64,000 bases of DNA. Source: Bradyrhizobium macuxiense (GTDB lineage: Bacteria; Pseudomonadota; Alphaproteobacteria; Rhizobiales; Xanthobacteraceae). Made by a program: the position numbers and the translations under genes. Shown here piece by piece: positions 34,900-43,345 of the stretch; position 1 is the first letter of the stretch, and each line of letters begins with the position of its first letter. The notes beneath the pieces are model-generated. The model worked only from the letters and a program-made list of their open reading frames with translations, had not been told where the DNA came from and ran no database searches. Location: positions 186,001 through 250,000 of the forward strand of contig NZ_VITY01000003.1 of assembly GCF_007993935.1 (NCBI RefSeq). The letters run 5' to 3'.

Positions 34900-34950
34900 T
34901 TTGGCGCGGTTTCTTCGCGCGAACCGGTAATCGCTTCGCTCGAAAACGCT
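34900..34950. repeat. dispersed 51-bp repeat, copy 2
   Basis: Matches 7118-7168 in the same orientation at about 46 of 51 positions (TTTGGCGCG to GAAAACGCT). It lies seven bases after the Sel1-like gene stop and 47 bases from the end of the convergent chimeric gene. Confidence 0.75.
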
Positions 34951-34997
34951 CCAGCTCAACAGCTATCGAGCCGGGAGCCTCGGCTCCCTCGCTCCAT

Positions 34998-35951
34998 CTA
35001 GAACCAGTATCGCGCGGCGTAGATCACGGTCATCACCGCTCCGGCCACAATGACGAATTGGCGGACCACGGGCGCGGGAAGAACCCGGATCAGGTGACCT
35101 CCTGCATAGCCGCCGGCCACGGCGCCGAGCAGCATCGCCAACGTCTCCGGCCAGCGCACCGCTCCCTGCACGATGAAGATCAGTGTGGCGGCGAGCGACA
35201 CGCAGGTCGCGAGCAGGTTCTTCAGCGCCTTGATCGCCCTGATGTCGTTGGGCTCGGTGACCGACAGCACCGCGGTCAGGATGACACCGAGCCCGGCGCC
35301 GAAGAACCCTCCATAGACACACGCCAGTCCGAGGACGGCACCGCTCGCAGCGGTCGACGGCAAGGCTGCGGTCTTCTGCTGCCCGATGGTCATGCTCTGG
35401 ATCTGCGGCGCATGCGGCGCGACGCCGAGCTCGCGCCTCACCATGCGGCTGAACCCTTCGCGGCTTCGCCCCAAGCCTGCGGCAACGGCGCCGATCGGCG
35501 CGAGGCTCTCCGTCAGGGCGGCGCCGAGCTCGGACCGGTCGGTGCGTCCGGTCGAAGCAGACGGCGCGCGCGACAGGATGTCGCCCGCGATCTCGAGGAT
35601 GTGCTCGGGCGAGATCTCGTCGACGCGCTGCCAGCGAGCCCCGATGCTGACGACCTGGAGCGACGAACAGGCGCGGCTCGCCGGAACATAGGCGTTCAGG
35701 CAAGCCGTCTCCTCGTCCGACGTCGGCATCGGCGCATGCAGCATCCCCGCCGGGATCAGCGCGGCATGGCCGGCAGGCACGGTGATGGTCTCACCTTCGA
35801 TGCGAAAGCTGCGCGACCCGGACAGCACCAGCACGAGCTGGTGTTCGTCATGGAAGTGCGGCCTGAGGCCGAGCGAGCCGGCACCGCGCCACGATGCCAG
35901 CTCGACGATGTCGTCACGGTCGGCTCGCCGATAAGTCCAGGCATTGGTCAT
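34998..35951 (-). CDS. AraC-like regulator / TauE-type permease chimera
   Basis: A 317-residue single frame joining parts of two unrelated proteins. Residues 1-180 are an AraC-family regulator: a cupin sensor (LRPHFHDEHQLVLVLSGS, then GHAALIPAGMLHAP) and the first helix-turn-helix (GRSREGFSRMVRRELGVAPH); the second helix-turn-helix is missing. At about residue 181 (near base 35410) the sequence turns into the C-terminal half of a TauE/SafE sulfite-exporter-type permease (LGLACVYGGFFGAGLGVILT onward) with about four hydrophobic segments to the end. A full TauE protein has about eight helices, so half is absent. I infer an in-frame deletion fusing two neighbouring genes; whether the product works is unknown. 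Confidence 0.75.
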   Translation of the reverse strand: MTNAWTYRRADRDDIVELASWRGAGSLGLRPHFHDEHQLVLVLSGSRSFRIEGETITVPAGHAALIPAGMLHAPMPTSDEETACLNAYVPASRACSSLQVVSIGARWQRVDEISPEHILEIAGDILSRAPSASTGRTDRSELGAALTESLAPIGAVAAGLGRSREGFSRMVRRELGVAPHAPQIQSMTIGQQKTAALPSTAASGAVLGLACVYGGFFGAGLGVILTAVLSVTEPNDIRAIKALKNLLATCVSLAATLIFIVQGAVRWPETLAMLLGAVAGGYAGGHLIRVLPAPVVRQFVIVAGAVMTVIYAARYWF

Positions 35952-35991
35952 GGCGAAGCGTAGCACTGACGTCACCGACCGTCATGAGGCG

Positions 35992-37254
35992 TCATGGCCG
36001 CGCGACCGAGGCGATCGGCGAGGCGGTTCGCATCGTCGCGACAGCGATCAGGGCGGCGACGAGGTTGGCGGCTGCGCTGATCGCCACCGGGATGAAATAG
36101 CTGTGGCTGATGTCGAACGCGAAGCCGGCGGCGCTCGGACCGAGCAGCGTCCCGAACGCGACGCTGGTGTAGAGGATGCCGATGATGCCGCCGACATTGC
36201 GGCCGCCGAAATGGTCGGTGACCACGGCGGGCAGGATCGCGACCCAGCCGCCATAGAACACGCCGAACAGCAGCGCGAACACCGCGAGCGACCAGAAGCT
36301 GCTCGCAATCGCCCAGATCGCCAGCGAGACCGCCATGCCGAGATACATCGCGATCAGGAATGCGTCGCGGCCGACGCGGTCGGCGATGCCGCCGAGGAAG
36401 AACCGGCCGGCGGTGCTGCCGACGCCGATCATCCCGAGCAGCAACACCGCGAGCGTCGGCGCTACCTGATGATCGACCGCAAAGGGCACCAGATGCACGA
36501 AGGGCACGAACACCCCGAATGCGCTGATCAGGCAGGCCGCATAGAGCCCGGCGAAGCGGGCGGTCCTGACCGCGCCGCGGATCGAGACGCCCTGGCGGAG
36601 TGGCGCGCTGGAGACTGTCTCCAGCGGATCGCCGTCCGGTCCGGTGCCATAGCGGCGCGGGTCGTCGGCGATCAGCAGTGATGCGCCGATCCCGGCGACG
36701 ACGGCAACGACGCCGAGCACCACGTAGGCATCGCGCCAGCCGAGGCTCGTGATCAGCCAGGTCGCGAGCGGCGGCATCACCAGCGTCCCGACGCCAATTC
36801 CGCTGACCGCGAGGCCCGATGCAAAACCACGCCGCTTGACGAACCAGCGCTGCACGGCGCCGAGCGTCGGGACATAGGCGCAACCGACGCCGGCGCCGAT
36901 CCCGATGCTGTAGGCGGCATAGACCTGAAGGATGGTCTGCGCCTGTCCCGCCAGCACCATGCCGAGACCGACCAGCGCCATTCCAACGCCAGCAAGCCTG
37001 CGCGCGCCCCAGCGATCGGCAAGCGGGCCGGAGACGATGCCGAGACCGAAATACAGGAAGCCGGCGAAGGAGAACACCAGCGACACCGAACCGCGCGAGG
37101 CGCCGAACTCGCGCTGCAAGGACTCGACAAAGGACGAGAAGGTGTAGGCGCTGCCGAAGCCGATGAAGGTCACCATGAAGGCGGCCGCGACGACAATCCA
37201 GCCGTAGAACGGCTTTGCTCTCTGATATCCGGCGTGCATGACGGCGTTCCTCAT
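35992..37254 (-). CDS. MFS transporter
   Basis: A 420-residue major facilitator protein with twelve predicted hydrophobic segments, opening near FYGWIVVAAAFMVTFIGFGS. The loop motif between helices 2 and 3, GPLADRWGARRLAG, is the MFS signature, and GGIADRVGRDAF is its equivalent in the second half. The pattern resembles OFA/monocarboxylate-type MFS (YGWIVV...F..F). The ATG at 37254 overlaps the thioesterase stop by four bases (ATGA), so the two genes form an operon. A longer open frame upstream overlaps the thioesterase and is not coding. The substrate is unknown, perhaps a carboxylate linked to the thioesterase. Confidence 0.92.
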   Translation of the reverse strand: MRNAVMHAGYQRAKPFYGWIVVAAAFMVTFIGFGSAYTFSSFVESLQREFGASRGSVSLVFSFAGFLYFGLGIVSGPLADRWGARRLAGVGMALVGLGMVLAGQAQTILQVYAAYSIGIGAGVGCAYVPTLGAVQRWFVKRRGFASGLAVSGIGVGTLVMPPLATWLITSLGWRDAYVVLGVVAVVAGIGASLLIADDPRRYGTGPDGDPLETVSSAPLRQGVSIRGAVRTARFAGLYAACLISAFGVFVPFVHLVPFAVDHQVAPTLAVLLLGMIGVGSTAGRFFLGGIADRVGRDAFLIAMYLGMAVSLAIWAIASSFWSLAVFALLFGVFYGGWVAILPAVVTDHFGGRNVGGIIGILYTSVAFGTLLGPSAAGFAFDISHSYFIPVAISAAANLVAALIAVATMRTASPIASVARP

Positions 37255-37757
37255 GTTCGTTCTCCCTGCGTCGCACGGTCGCCTGCCTTGGTAGGCGGAT
37301 AGAGCAGCATCTGCGTGCAGCGAAACAGCGCGATGGTCTTGCCGGTCACCTCGCTCTTGATCTCCGCGTCCCACACCTGGGTGGTGCGGCCGGCGTGAAT
37401 GAGGCGCGCCTCGCAGCTCACGCCGCCTTCGCGCGCGGCGCCGATGAAATTTGTCTTCAACTCGCCGGTGGCGAAGCCGATGGCGCCGTCCGGCAAGGAG
37501 GCGAGACAGCCGAACCCGCATGCGGTGTCCGCCAGGGCGACGATGCTTGCGCCGTGCAACAGCCCGTGCGGCGAGAAGTGCTTCGCTGCGATCTCGAAGC
37601 GGCCGCTGATGTGGCCGCGTTGGGCTTCGAGCCATTGAAAGTCCAGCAGGCCGGGCAGGCTGCCGGCTTGCGATGCGTTGATGCGATCGACGAGTTGGTT
37701 GGGATGGCCGTCCGCACCGACCTCGTGCAGCGCGAGTCTTTGTGTGGCCTCAATCAT
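37251..37757 (-). CDS. PaaI-family hotdog thioesterase
   Basis: A 168-residue hotdog-fold protein of the PaaI/YigI acyl-CoA thioesterase family. The catalytic helix region is SPHGLLHGASIVALADTACG (the HG...G...D pattern), followed by ATGELKTNFIGAAREGGVSC and AEIKSEVTGKTIALFRCTQM, typical of the beta-sheet. Such enzymes release free acids from acyl-CoA esters. It is translated together with the downstream MFS gene (four-base overlap), which suggests that the transporter moves the acid it makes or its precursor. It is divergent from a LysR gene with two palindromic operator candidates between them. Confidence 0.9.
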   Translation of the reverse strand: MIEATQRLALHEVGADGHPNQLVDRINASQAGSLPGLLDFQWLEAQRGHISGRFEIAAKHFSPHGLLHGASIVALADTACGFGCLASLPDGAIGFATGELKTNFIGAAREGGVSCEARLIHAGRTTQVWDAEIKSEVTGKTIALFRCTQMLLYPPTKAGDRATQGERT

Positions 37758-37820
37758 GTCTTGGTTCCATCAATCCTGGCTTCATCAGGGAACCGAAAGC
37801 CGTCCGCGGACGCCGGAAAC

Positions 37821-37843
37821 TAAGATTAGATAATCTAATCTTA
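37821..37843. promoter_or_regulatory. perfect 23-bp palindrome, candidate LysR operator
   Basis: TAAGATTAGAT-A-ATCTAATCTTA is perfectly symmetrical around a central A. It lies 64 bases upstream of the thioesterase start codon. The core GATTAGA...TCTAATC recurs at 37946-37963. Best explained as the main binding site of the LysR regulator for the divergent thioesterase-MFS operon. Confidence 0.75.
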
Positions 37844-37945
37844 TTGGTTCGGCTTTCTCTGCGTTGACGCGGCTTCCAGCATTAAGTTAGGCTTATAGAG
37901 CGCTCGGATAACCGGATTGGCAAACCAGATTTGCTGCGTGCTAAC

Positions 37946-37963
37946 GATTAGAAAATCTAAATC
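37946..37963. promoter_or_regulatory. second operator candidate next to LysR start
   Basis: GATTAGAAAATCTAAATC repeats the half-sites of the 37821 palindrome (GATTAGA, and TCTAATC with one extra A). It ends directly before the LysR ATG at 37964, a position that would let the regulator block its own expression. Confidence 0.6.
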
Positions 37964-38866
37964 ATGGAAAACAGGCTTCCGCCCCTGAACGCACTCAAGG
38001 CGTTCGAATCCGCTGCCCGCCATCTCTCGGTGAAGCTCGCGGCCGAGGAGCTGTACGTGACGCCGGGCGCGGTCAGCCAGATGCTCAAGACGCTGGAGGC
38101 CCATCTCGGCGTCAAGCTGTTCGAGCGGGTGCCGCGCGGCATCTATCTCACCGACGCCGGACGCGACTATCTGCCGTCGATCCGCAATGCATTCCGCCAG
38201 ATCGCGGAGGCGTCGCGCCGCGTCGCTGCGTCGGTTGATGTCGGCACGCTGACGGTCAGCGTCACGCCGTTCTTTGCGTCGGCCTGGCTGGTGCCGCGCA
38301 TGGCGTCGTTTCAGAACGCGCATCCGGAGATCGACCTGCAGATCGTGACCAGCAACACGCTGGTCGATTTCTCGCGCAGCGGCATCGACGTCGCGGTGCG
38401 CCATGGCCTTGGCCGTTATCCGGGGCTGCGCAGCGACCGCGTCGTCACGGTCGAGATGGTGGCGGTCGCATCGCCTTCGCTGATCGCGCGTCTCGGTCGG
38501 CCGGCATCTCCCGGCGAACTCGCGGGCTGGCCGCAGGTGCATGACGCCGATCGCAAGGGCTGGAGCCTGTGGTTTCAGGCCAACGGCATCGCGGAGGTTC
38601 GCGCGCCGCGCGGACCCTCGTTCGACGACAGCGGCCTGCTGCTGAAGGCCGTGCTGACCGGGCAGGGCGCGGGCCTGCTGCCGGCGGCGATGGTCGCGCA
38701 TGAGATCGAGAACGGCGAGCTGATCCAGCTGCTCGAGACCGCGCATCTGGAGGAGTTCGCGTATTATCTCGTCTGCCCCGACAACCGGCAGGGGCTTCCG
38801 AAGATTGCAGCGTTCAGGGAATGGATCCTGGGGCCGGTGGCGCAGTCTCCGCCTGCGGAGCGTTAG
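37964..38866 (+). CDS. LysR-family regulator (GcvA type)
   Basis: A 300-residue LysR regulator of the GcvA group. The DNA-binding part is LPPLNALKAFESAARHLSVK then LAAEELYVTPGAVSQMLKTL (residues 5-45). The effector domain begins GTLTVSVTPFFASAWLVPRM and includes SGIDVAVRHGLGRYPGLRSD, both typical of GcvA-like members. The start ATG is certain from the family N-terminus. Palindromes with GATTAGA half-sites lie in the gap toward the divergent thioesterase-MFS operon and directly before its own start, so control of that operon and of itself is likely. Confidence 0.93.
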   Translation: MENRLPPLNALKAFESAARHLSVKLAAEELYVTPGAVSQMLKTLEAHLGVKLFERVPRGIYLTDAGRDYLPSIRNAFRQIAEASRRVAASVDVGTLTVSVTPFFASAWLVPRMASFQNAHPEIDLQIVTSNTLVDFSRSGIDVAVRHGLGRYPGLRSDRVVTVEMVAVASPSLIARLGRPASPGELAGWPQVHDADRKGWSLWFQANGIAEVRAPRGPSFDDSGLLLKAVLTGQGAGLLPAAMVAHEIENGELIQLLETAHLEEFAYYLVCPDNRQGLPKIAAFREWILGPVAQSPPAER

Positions 38867-38883
38867 TTCTCCGCCGTGGCCGT

Positions 38884-39657
38884 CTATCGGTAGAACGCGC
38901 TGGGCGTCGCCCCAAAATGCTTGCGGAACATCGCGGTGAAAGCGCTCTGGCTGGCGTAGCCGGCATCGAGCGCGACATCGACCACCCGCGCGCCGCGCGC
39001 AAGCCGTTCGAGCGCGAACAGCAGGCGTGCCTGCTGACGCCATTCGCCGAACGTCATGCCGGTTTCCCTGGTGAACAGACGGTGAATCGTCTTCGACGTC
39101 AGCTTCAGCCGGCGCGCCCACTGCTCGGCGGTCGAGGTGTCATCGGGGCGGGCCAGCAGCGCCGTGCAGATCCGTGCGAGCCTGATGTCGCGCGGCATCG
39201 GCAGGTGCAGCGGCAGCACATCGATTTCGCGCAGCTGGTCGAGCAGCACGCGCATCAGACGCTCGTCTGAGGTCCCGGGCGCATAGTCCAGCGGCACGCG
39301 CATCGCGGCGACGAACAACTCGCGCAGCAGCGGCGAGACCGTGAACACGCAGCTGGTCGGCGGCAGATCGGGCGCCGCGGCGGCATCGACGAACACGGTG
39401 CAGATCTTGACCGCGCCGCACATGCGGACCTCGTGCGCGAGATTTGCGACCAGCCACACCGCGCGATTGGGCGGCACCACCCAGGTGCCCTCGGCGCAGC
39501 GCACGATCATCACGCCTTCGATCGCGTAGAGCAGTTGGCCGCGCGGGTGCGCATGCAGGCCGGTCGACGCGCCGCTCGGATAGTCGATCTCCATCGCTGC
39601 CATCGGCCGCGCCGTGGCGTGATAGTCGAGGTGCCGTGTGATCAGTTCGTCCAACAC
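38884..39657 (-). CDS. AraC-family transcriptional regulator
   Basis: A 257-residue AraC regulator with an N-terminal cupin sensor (YPSGASTGLHAHPRGQLLYA, PNRAVWLVANLAHEVRMCG) and a complete C-terminal double helix-turn-helix (TAEQWARRLKLTSKTIHRLF, and VVDVALDAGYASQSAFTAMF with FRKHFGATPSAFYR at the end). This one is intact, in contrast to the chimera at 35-36 kb. It is divergent from a DMT-family exporter gene, the common arrangement in which the regulator controls the exporter. The ligand is unknown. Confidence 0.92.
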   Translation of the reverse strand: MLDELITRHLDYHATARPMAAMEIDYPSGASTGLHAHPRGQLLYAIEGVMIVRCAEGTWVVPPNRAVWLVANLAHEVRMCGAVKICTVFVDAAAAPDLPPTSCVFTVSPLLRELFVAAMRVPLDYAPGTSDERLMRVLLDQLREIDVLPLHLPMPRDIRLARICTALLARPDDTSTAEQWARRLKLTSKTIHRLFTRETGMTFGEWRQQARLLFALERLARGARVVDVALDAGYASQSAFTAMFRKHFGATPSAFYR

Positions 39658-39766
39658 GTCTTAATCTGCATGTCCCAATCTCGCTAGGTGAGGTCATTTT
39701 AGCGTGAGACGGACGCTGATGCGACAGGTAGTTGCTGGTGCTCCTTCACCAACGCGCTGCCACGTC

Positions 39767-40672
39767 ATGCTCAGGAAGAATGCCGCACTTCTCTATCCCT
39801 TCGTTGCCATCGTGCTATGGGCCGGCAACGTCATTGTCTCGCGTCTCTCGGCGCACACGATCGGTCCGCAGGCGATCACCTTCTATCGCCTGCTGGTCGC
39901 AGTGCTCCTGATGTCGCCGTTCGTGGCGCGCGCCGCCTGGCGCAATCGCCGCGCGATCTGGCCGCATCTCGGGCCGCTCGCGATCCTCGGTTTCCTTGCG
40001 ATGTGCCTGTTCCAGAGCCTGTCGTATCTTGCGGCCGAGACCACGACCGCGACCAACATGGCTGTCTTCACCGCGCTGACCCCGCTATTGACCGTCGCGC
40101 TAAGCGCCGCGCTGCTCGGCGAGCAGCCGACGCTTGGCATGATCTGCGGCGCGCCGCTGTCGTTTGCGGGCCTCGTCTATCTCGTCAGCGGCGGTGACTT
40201 GTCGTCGCTGCTGCACAACGGCGTGTATGCGGGCGACGCCTTGATGCTGCTGGCCGCGATCGTCTACGCGCTGTACGGCGTGCTGCTGAAGCGCTGGAAT
40301 CTGCCGATCACCGGATGGCAGTCCACCTACATGCAGGCGTTGTGCGCGCTGGCGGTGATGTTTCCTGCCTTCCTCGCGACGCCGGCGCCGCTCCGGCAGG
40401 TCAATGCCGAAACGTGGCCGCTGATCGTCTATGCCGGCGCGCTGGCCTCGGTGGTGCTGCCGTTTTTCTGGATCCGCGGTGTCGCACAACTCGGCCCGAG
40501 CCGCTGCGCGATCTTCATGAACCTGCTGCCGGTGCTGACCGCCGCGGCCGCGATCGTGATGCTGGGCGAGCCGGTCAGGTCATTCCACGTCATCGGCGGC
40601 GGCCTTGCGCTGCTCGGTGTCGCCTGCGCACAGGCGTTTCCGCGACCGCTGTTGCGAGCGCAGCGTGCTTGA
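39767..40672 (+). CDS. EamA/DMT-family transporter
   Basis: A 301-residue drug/metabolite transporter with ten predicted helices in two EamA repeats. The first opens YPFVAIVLWAGNVIVSRLSA and includes AAETTTATNMAVFTALTPLL then LGEQPTLGMICGAPLSFAGL; the second has YALYGVLLKRWNLPITGWQS and GPSRCAIFMNLLPVLTAAAA then MLGEPV. Typical functions are export of amino acids or metabolites. Start uncertain: the ATG at 39767 matches the family length, with other ATGs at 39719 upstream; no strong ribosome site at any. It is divergent from the AraC gene. Confidence 0.9.
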   Translation: MLRKNAALLYPFVAIVLWAGNVIVSRLSAHTIGPQAITFYRLLVAVLLMSPFVARAAWRNRRAIWPHLGPLAILGFLAMCLFQSLSYLAAETTTATNMAVFTALTPLLTVALSAALLGEQPTLGMICGAPLSFAGLVYLVSGGDLSSLLHNGVYAGDALMLLAAIVYALYGVLLKRWNLPITGWQSTYMQALCALAVMFPAFLATPAPLRQVNAETWPLIVYAGALASVVLPFFWIRGVAQLGPSRCAIFMNLLPVLTAAAAIVMLGEPVRSFHVIGGGLALLGVACAQAFPRPLLRAQRA

Positions 40673-40692
40673 GCATGATGGGACGGTCATGC

Positions 40693-40721
40693 CGTCGCTG
40701 TGACCGATCGTCACAGCGACG
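40693..40721 (+). terminator. hairpin after DMT transporter gene
   Basis: CGTCGCTGTGAC (40693-40704) and GTCACAGCGACG (40710-40721) form a perfect 12-base stem with a five-base loop (CGATC), 21 bases after the transporter stop. No T-run. It probably marks the transcript end. Confidence 0.6.
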
Positions 40722-40934
40722 CCTGATCGTACCGGCCCAATTCCCGAGTTCCAAAAACGAGGGATTGTTTCCAATCGTTGCTGATTGATGTTCGATCACT
40801 AGCGAATCGGCGTGCCTGTAGCTCGGCTGGATCATGAGCTCCGCATCGAGCGCGATCAAACTAAAGGATATCTAGCTTCTCACTTCGAGTCGTGAGGGTT
40901 TCCTGGTTTCATCGGTGGTCATCTCGAGCGGGGC

Positions 40935-42824
40935 ATGAACAAGAAGATCGCATATGGCGCGCTTCTGATTGGCGCAATCGTCCTGGTCTTGTTCGCGCAC
41001 AAGATCAGGACTGCCACGAATCTCCTGACGGAGACGCTGCTGTTCAGCGGTCAACGCACGGCTGTCATCATCAACCGCCTGGACGCGCAGGGGCAGACCG
41101 CGAACACGCAAGAGCAGATTGCAAGCAAGCAGGAGCAGGCCGCGGGCAGACAGGAGCAAGCCGCGGGCAGGCAGGAGCAGGCGGCAGGCAGGCAGGAGCA
41201 GGCTGCGGGCAGACAGGAGCAGGCGGCAGGCAGGCAGGAGCAGGCTGCGGGTAAGCAGGAGCAGGCTGCGGGTAGGCAGGAACAGACTGCAAGCCGGCAG
41301 GAGCAGGTTGCGAGCAAGCAGGAGCAGACATCAGGCAAGCAGGAGGCGGCTGCAAACAGGCTGGAGCAGACTGCAAGTCAGCTCGAGGAGACCGCAAAGC
41401 GGTTGCGGGCGGATCTTGGTGCCGCAATCGACCAGCAGAAGCGCGGCCGGCGCGCGCCCGATCTGCAGGGCAACGCAATTTCCGTTTCGCTGCTCAAGAG
41501 CGAGGATGGCCCGATGACGCCGGTCTCCATGACGAAAATCTCAGCGCAAGAGTTTCTTATCGCCAACTACCGGGATGTTTATCTGTTCGACCAGGATCAG
41601 CGCACCGCGGTGCCGCTTGAGATCGACGTCGAACTCCCCGTCTGGAATCCGACGGCCGTGTTCTACTCGGCTTTCTATGACCGGATCTTCATCGCGAACT
41701 ACGTTGGAGGCGACATCATCGTCGCTCAGCTTGAGCATACCGCAACCGGTGCGAAGCTTCGGCTCACCGAGCGCATCGCGGATATCGGGATCAAGGGCGC
41801 CGAGGGGGTGGCGATCTCGCGAGGCGGTCGATTTATGGGCGTGGCGGACTACGACGGCAACGTGGTCTCCATGTTCGAGCGAGTGGATGATAAATGGATT
41901 CTGCGCTGGAAGCGGGATTTGCTGGCCTCTCACGGCATCACGATCATCGGAGATGAGGTGTTCGCGTCGGGTCAGGGGAGCATCGTCAAGCTCGCAATTG
42001 AAACCGGGCAAGAGCTCGCCAGGACCGCAAATATTGGCTCTGAAGCGATTCAGTTCGCCACCTGCATCAACGAAGACGAGAGCACGGGCGATCTGATCGG
42101 TTCGGATCCCATGGCCGGCGTCGTTTTCACCATGACGAAGAGCCTTCAGTTGAAGGACATATACGGCGCGAATGGCCCGACGTTTGCCAATCTGTCGGCG
42201 CCGTTCTGCGCCTATCGGGACAAGGACGCAGCCTATGTCTTGTCCACCTACCAGGACAGGATCGTCGCCATCAGCAAAAGGGCGACGACGTCTTTCGAGT
42301 TCGGTTCGCCGCGCTGGAAATACATCGCTGACCAATCGAGATTTCGATATCCCTTCGTTGCCTCGCGCGGATCCGTCCGATTCGATGCGCCGAGCTACCA
42401 GATGTTCGACAAGACGGTGCGTGCTGCCTATGGCGCGCTGGCGGCGAGCGATGGCACGCTGTTGATGATGCCCGGCCGCGGAGACCTGTTCGGCGGCGAG
42501 TGGCCGTTCTACGCGACCGGCATAGCCAGCGATCCAAACTGGCTTGTCATCGTCTCCAATTCATCACCCAGTGCAATTCTCTATAACCGCAAGACGGGTG
42601 CGCTCGGAGGCGTCACGATTGGCGAGTGGGATTGCTGGGCGCAAGCGAGTGAAATCCTGTGTCCATCGCGGCGCTATACCATCGGCGAACTCGCTGCAGC
42701 CGGTGGCATGCTGGATCGGGAGGAAGAGGCCAAGATGGCGGGAGGTTGGATTGGAAGTGCGATTCCGCTCCTGAAGTACTGGGCGGAATGGTCACCGGCT
42801 CGACCGGCTGAGGCAAGTCACTAG
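40935..42824 (+). CDS. membrane-anchored heptad-repeat protein with propeller-like C-terminal domain
   Basis: A 629-residue protein. An N-terminal membrane helix (KKIAYGALLIGAIVLVLFA, residues 3-21) is followed by about fifteen heptads (residues 55-159), mostly QEQAAGR with variants (QEQAAGK, QEQTASR, QEQVASK), which should form a long coiled-coil stalk. After a basic linker (DQQKRGRRAPDLQG) comes a beta-rich domain of about 450 residues with blade-like strands (YRDVYLFDQDQRTAVPLEID, AISRGGRFMGVADYDGNVV, GDEVFASGQGSIVKLAIETG), probably a beta-propeller. It ends near a helical segment rich in Trp. I recognise no named family. A surface or periplasmic sensor or scaffold is a guess. Confidence 0.8.
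   Translation: MNKKIAYGALLIGAIVLVLFAHKIRTATNLLTETLLFSGQRTAVIINRLDAQGQTANTQEQIASKQEQAAGRQEQAAGRQEQAAGRQEQAAGRQEQAAGRQEQAAGKQEQAAGRQEQTASRQEQVASKQEQTSGKQEAAANRLEQTASQLEETAKRLRADLGAAIDQQKRGRRAPDLQGNAISVSLLKSEDGPMTPVSMTKISAQEFLIANYRDVYLFDQDQRTAVPLEIDVELPVWNPTAVFYSAFYDRIFIANYVGGDIIVAQLEHTATGAKLRLTERIADIGIKGAEGVAISRGGRFMGVADYDGNVVSMFERVDDKWILRWKRDLLASHGITIIGDEVFASGQGSIVKLAIETGQELARTANIGSEAIQFATCINEDESTGDLIGSDPMAGVVFTMTKSLQLKDIYGANGPTFANLSAPFCAYRDKDAAYVLSTYQDRIVAISKRATTSFEFGSPRWKYIADQSRFRYPFVASRGSVRFDAPSYQMFDKTVRAAYGALAASDGTLLMMPGRGDLFGGEWPFYATGIASDPNWLVIVSNSSPSAILYNRKTGALGGVTIGEWDCWAQASEILCPSRRYTIGELAAAGGMLDREEEAKMAGGWIGSAIPLLKYWAEWSPARPAEASH
41097..41411 (+). repeat. 21-bp tandem repeat array coding for heptads
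   Basis: About fifteen tandem copies of a 21-base unit of the type CAGGAGCAGGCNGCGGGCAG, in frame within the stalk protein gene. The middle copies (about 41139-41285) are nearly identical at DNA level, the outer copies have diverged (ACTGCAAGCCGG and similar). Near-identical copies in the centre point to recent expansion by slippage or unequal crossing-over, so copy number may vary between strains. Confidence 0.9.
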
Positions 42825-42968
42825 ACGCTGCCTGCTCGCAGGAGCTCCGCGCGATCACTCGCAAGCGATACCCTTCCGATCTCGTGGTTTTGATCACATG
42901 TGAAAGGCCGGGCCAGAATAGGGCGCCGCAGCCCGCGATCACTTGTTCGCTGAAACGGAGTGATCGCC

Positions 42969-43208
42969 ATGCGCGCTGCCTTACGAATGTCGCTACGTAT
43001 CTCCCTGGCCTTGACGCTACCCCTCGTGATCCTGTGCAGTGCTGCCGCCGACGCCGCAACTGCGCATCATCGGCGCGTGCGACAGCATCTCATTGTCCGT
43101 CCAACTGAACAGATCGTCCCTCCGGACCGTTACGTGTATCCAGGCTTTGGGCCGATCCCGCCGGGCGAGAACAGGAATCTCGATCCATCGACCCGCGGCA
43201 GCGGCTGA
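42969..43208 (+). CDS. small secreted protein
   Basis: A 79-residue protein opening MRAALRMSLRISLALTLPLV, with a signal peptide ending near SAAADAAT. The mature part is short and polar: HHRRVRQHLIVRPTEQIVPP, then DRYVYPGFGPIPPGENRNLD, with many prolines. GGAG lies eight bases before the ATG. The short proline/glycine-rich exported proteins of this kind are common in Bradyrhizobium without known function. It stands alone between the stalk-protein gene and the next small secreted gene. Confidence 0.75.
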   Translation: MRAALRMSLRISLALTLPLVILCSAAADAATAHHRRVRQHLIVRPTEQIVPPDRYVYPGFGPIPPGENRNLDPSTRGSG

Positions 43209-43345
43209 CATCGCTCAGCGCTGCACCGACGCACGCAGCGATATGCCTGAGTGACCCGCCTCACATCAATTGCGCAACAGTCCTGCGAGGGTCCTGCCAG
43301 GGTGATGCAATGGTGCGTCGGCCCAATTGTGGAGGAGGGTAAATC

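Noticed and set aside
34519..34959. 146-codon minus-strand frame
   Set aside because: Lies opposite the Sel1-like gene, has no family features, and runs across the dispersed repeat.
41097..41411. Regular 21-bp repeats considered as a CRISPR array
   Set aside because: Repeats are contiguous without unique spacers, stay in frame, and encode heptads inside a gene; no cas genes nearby.
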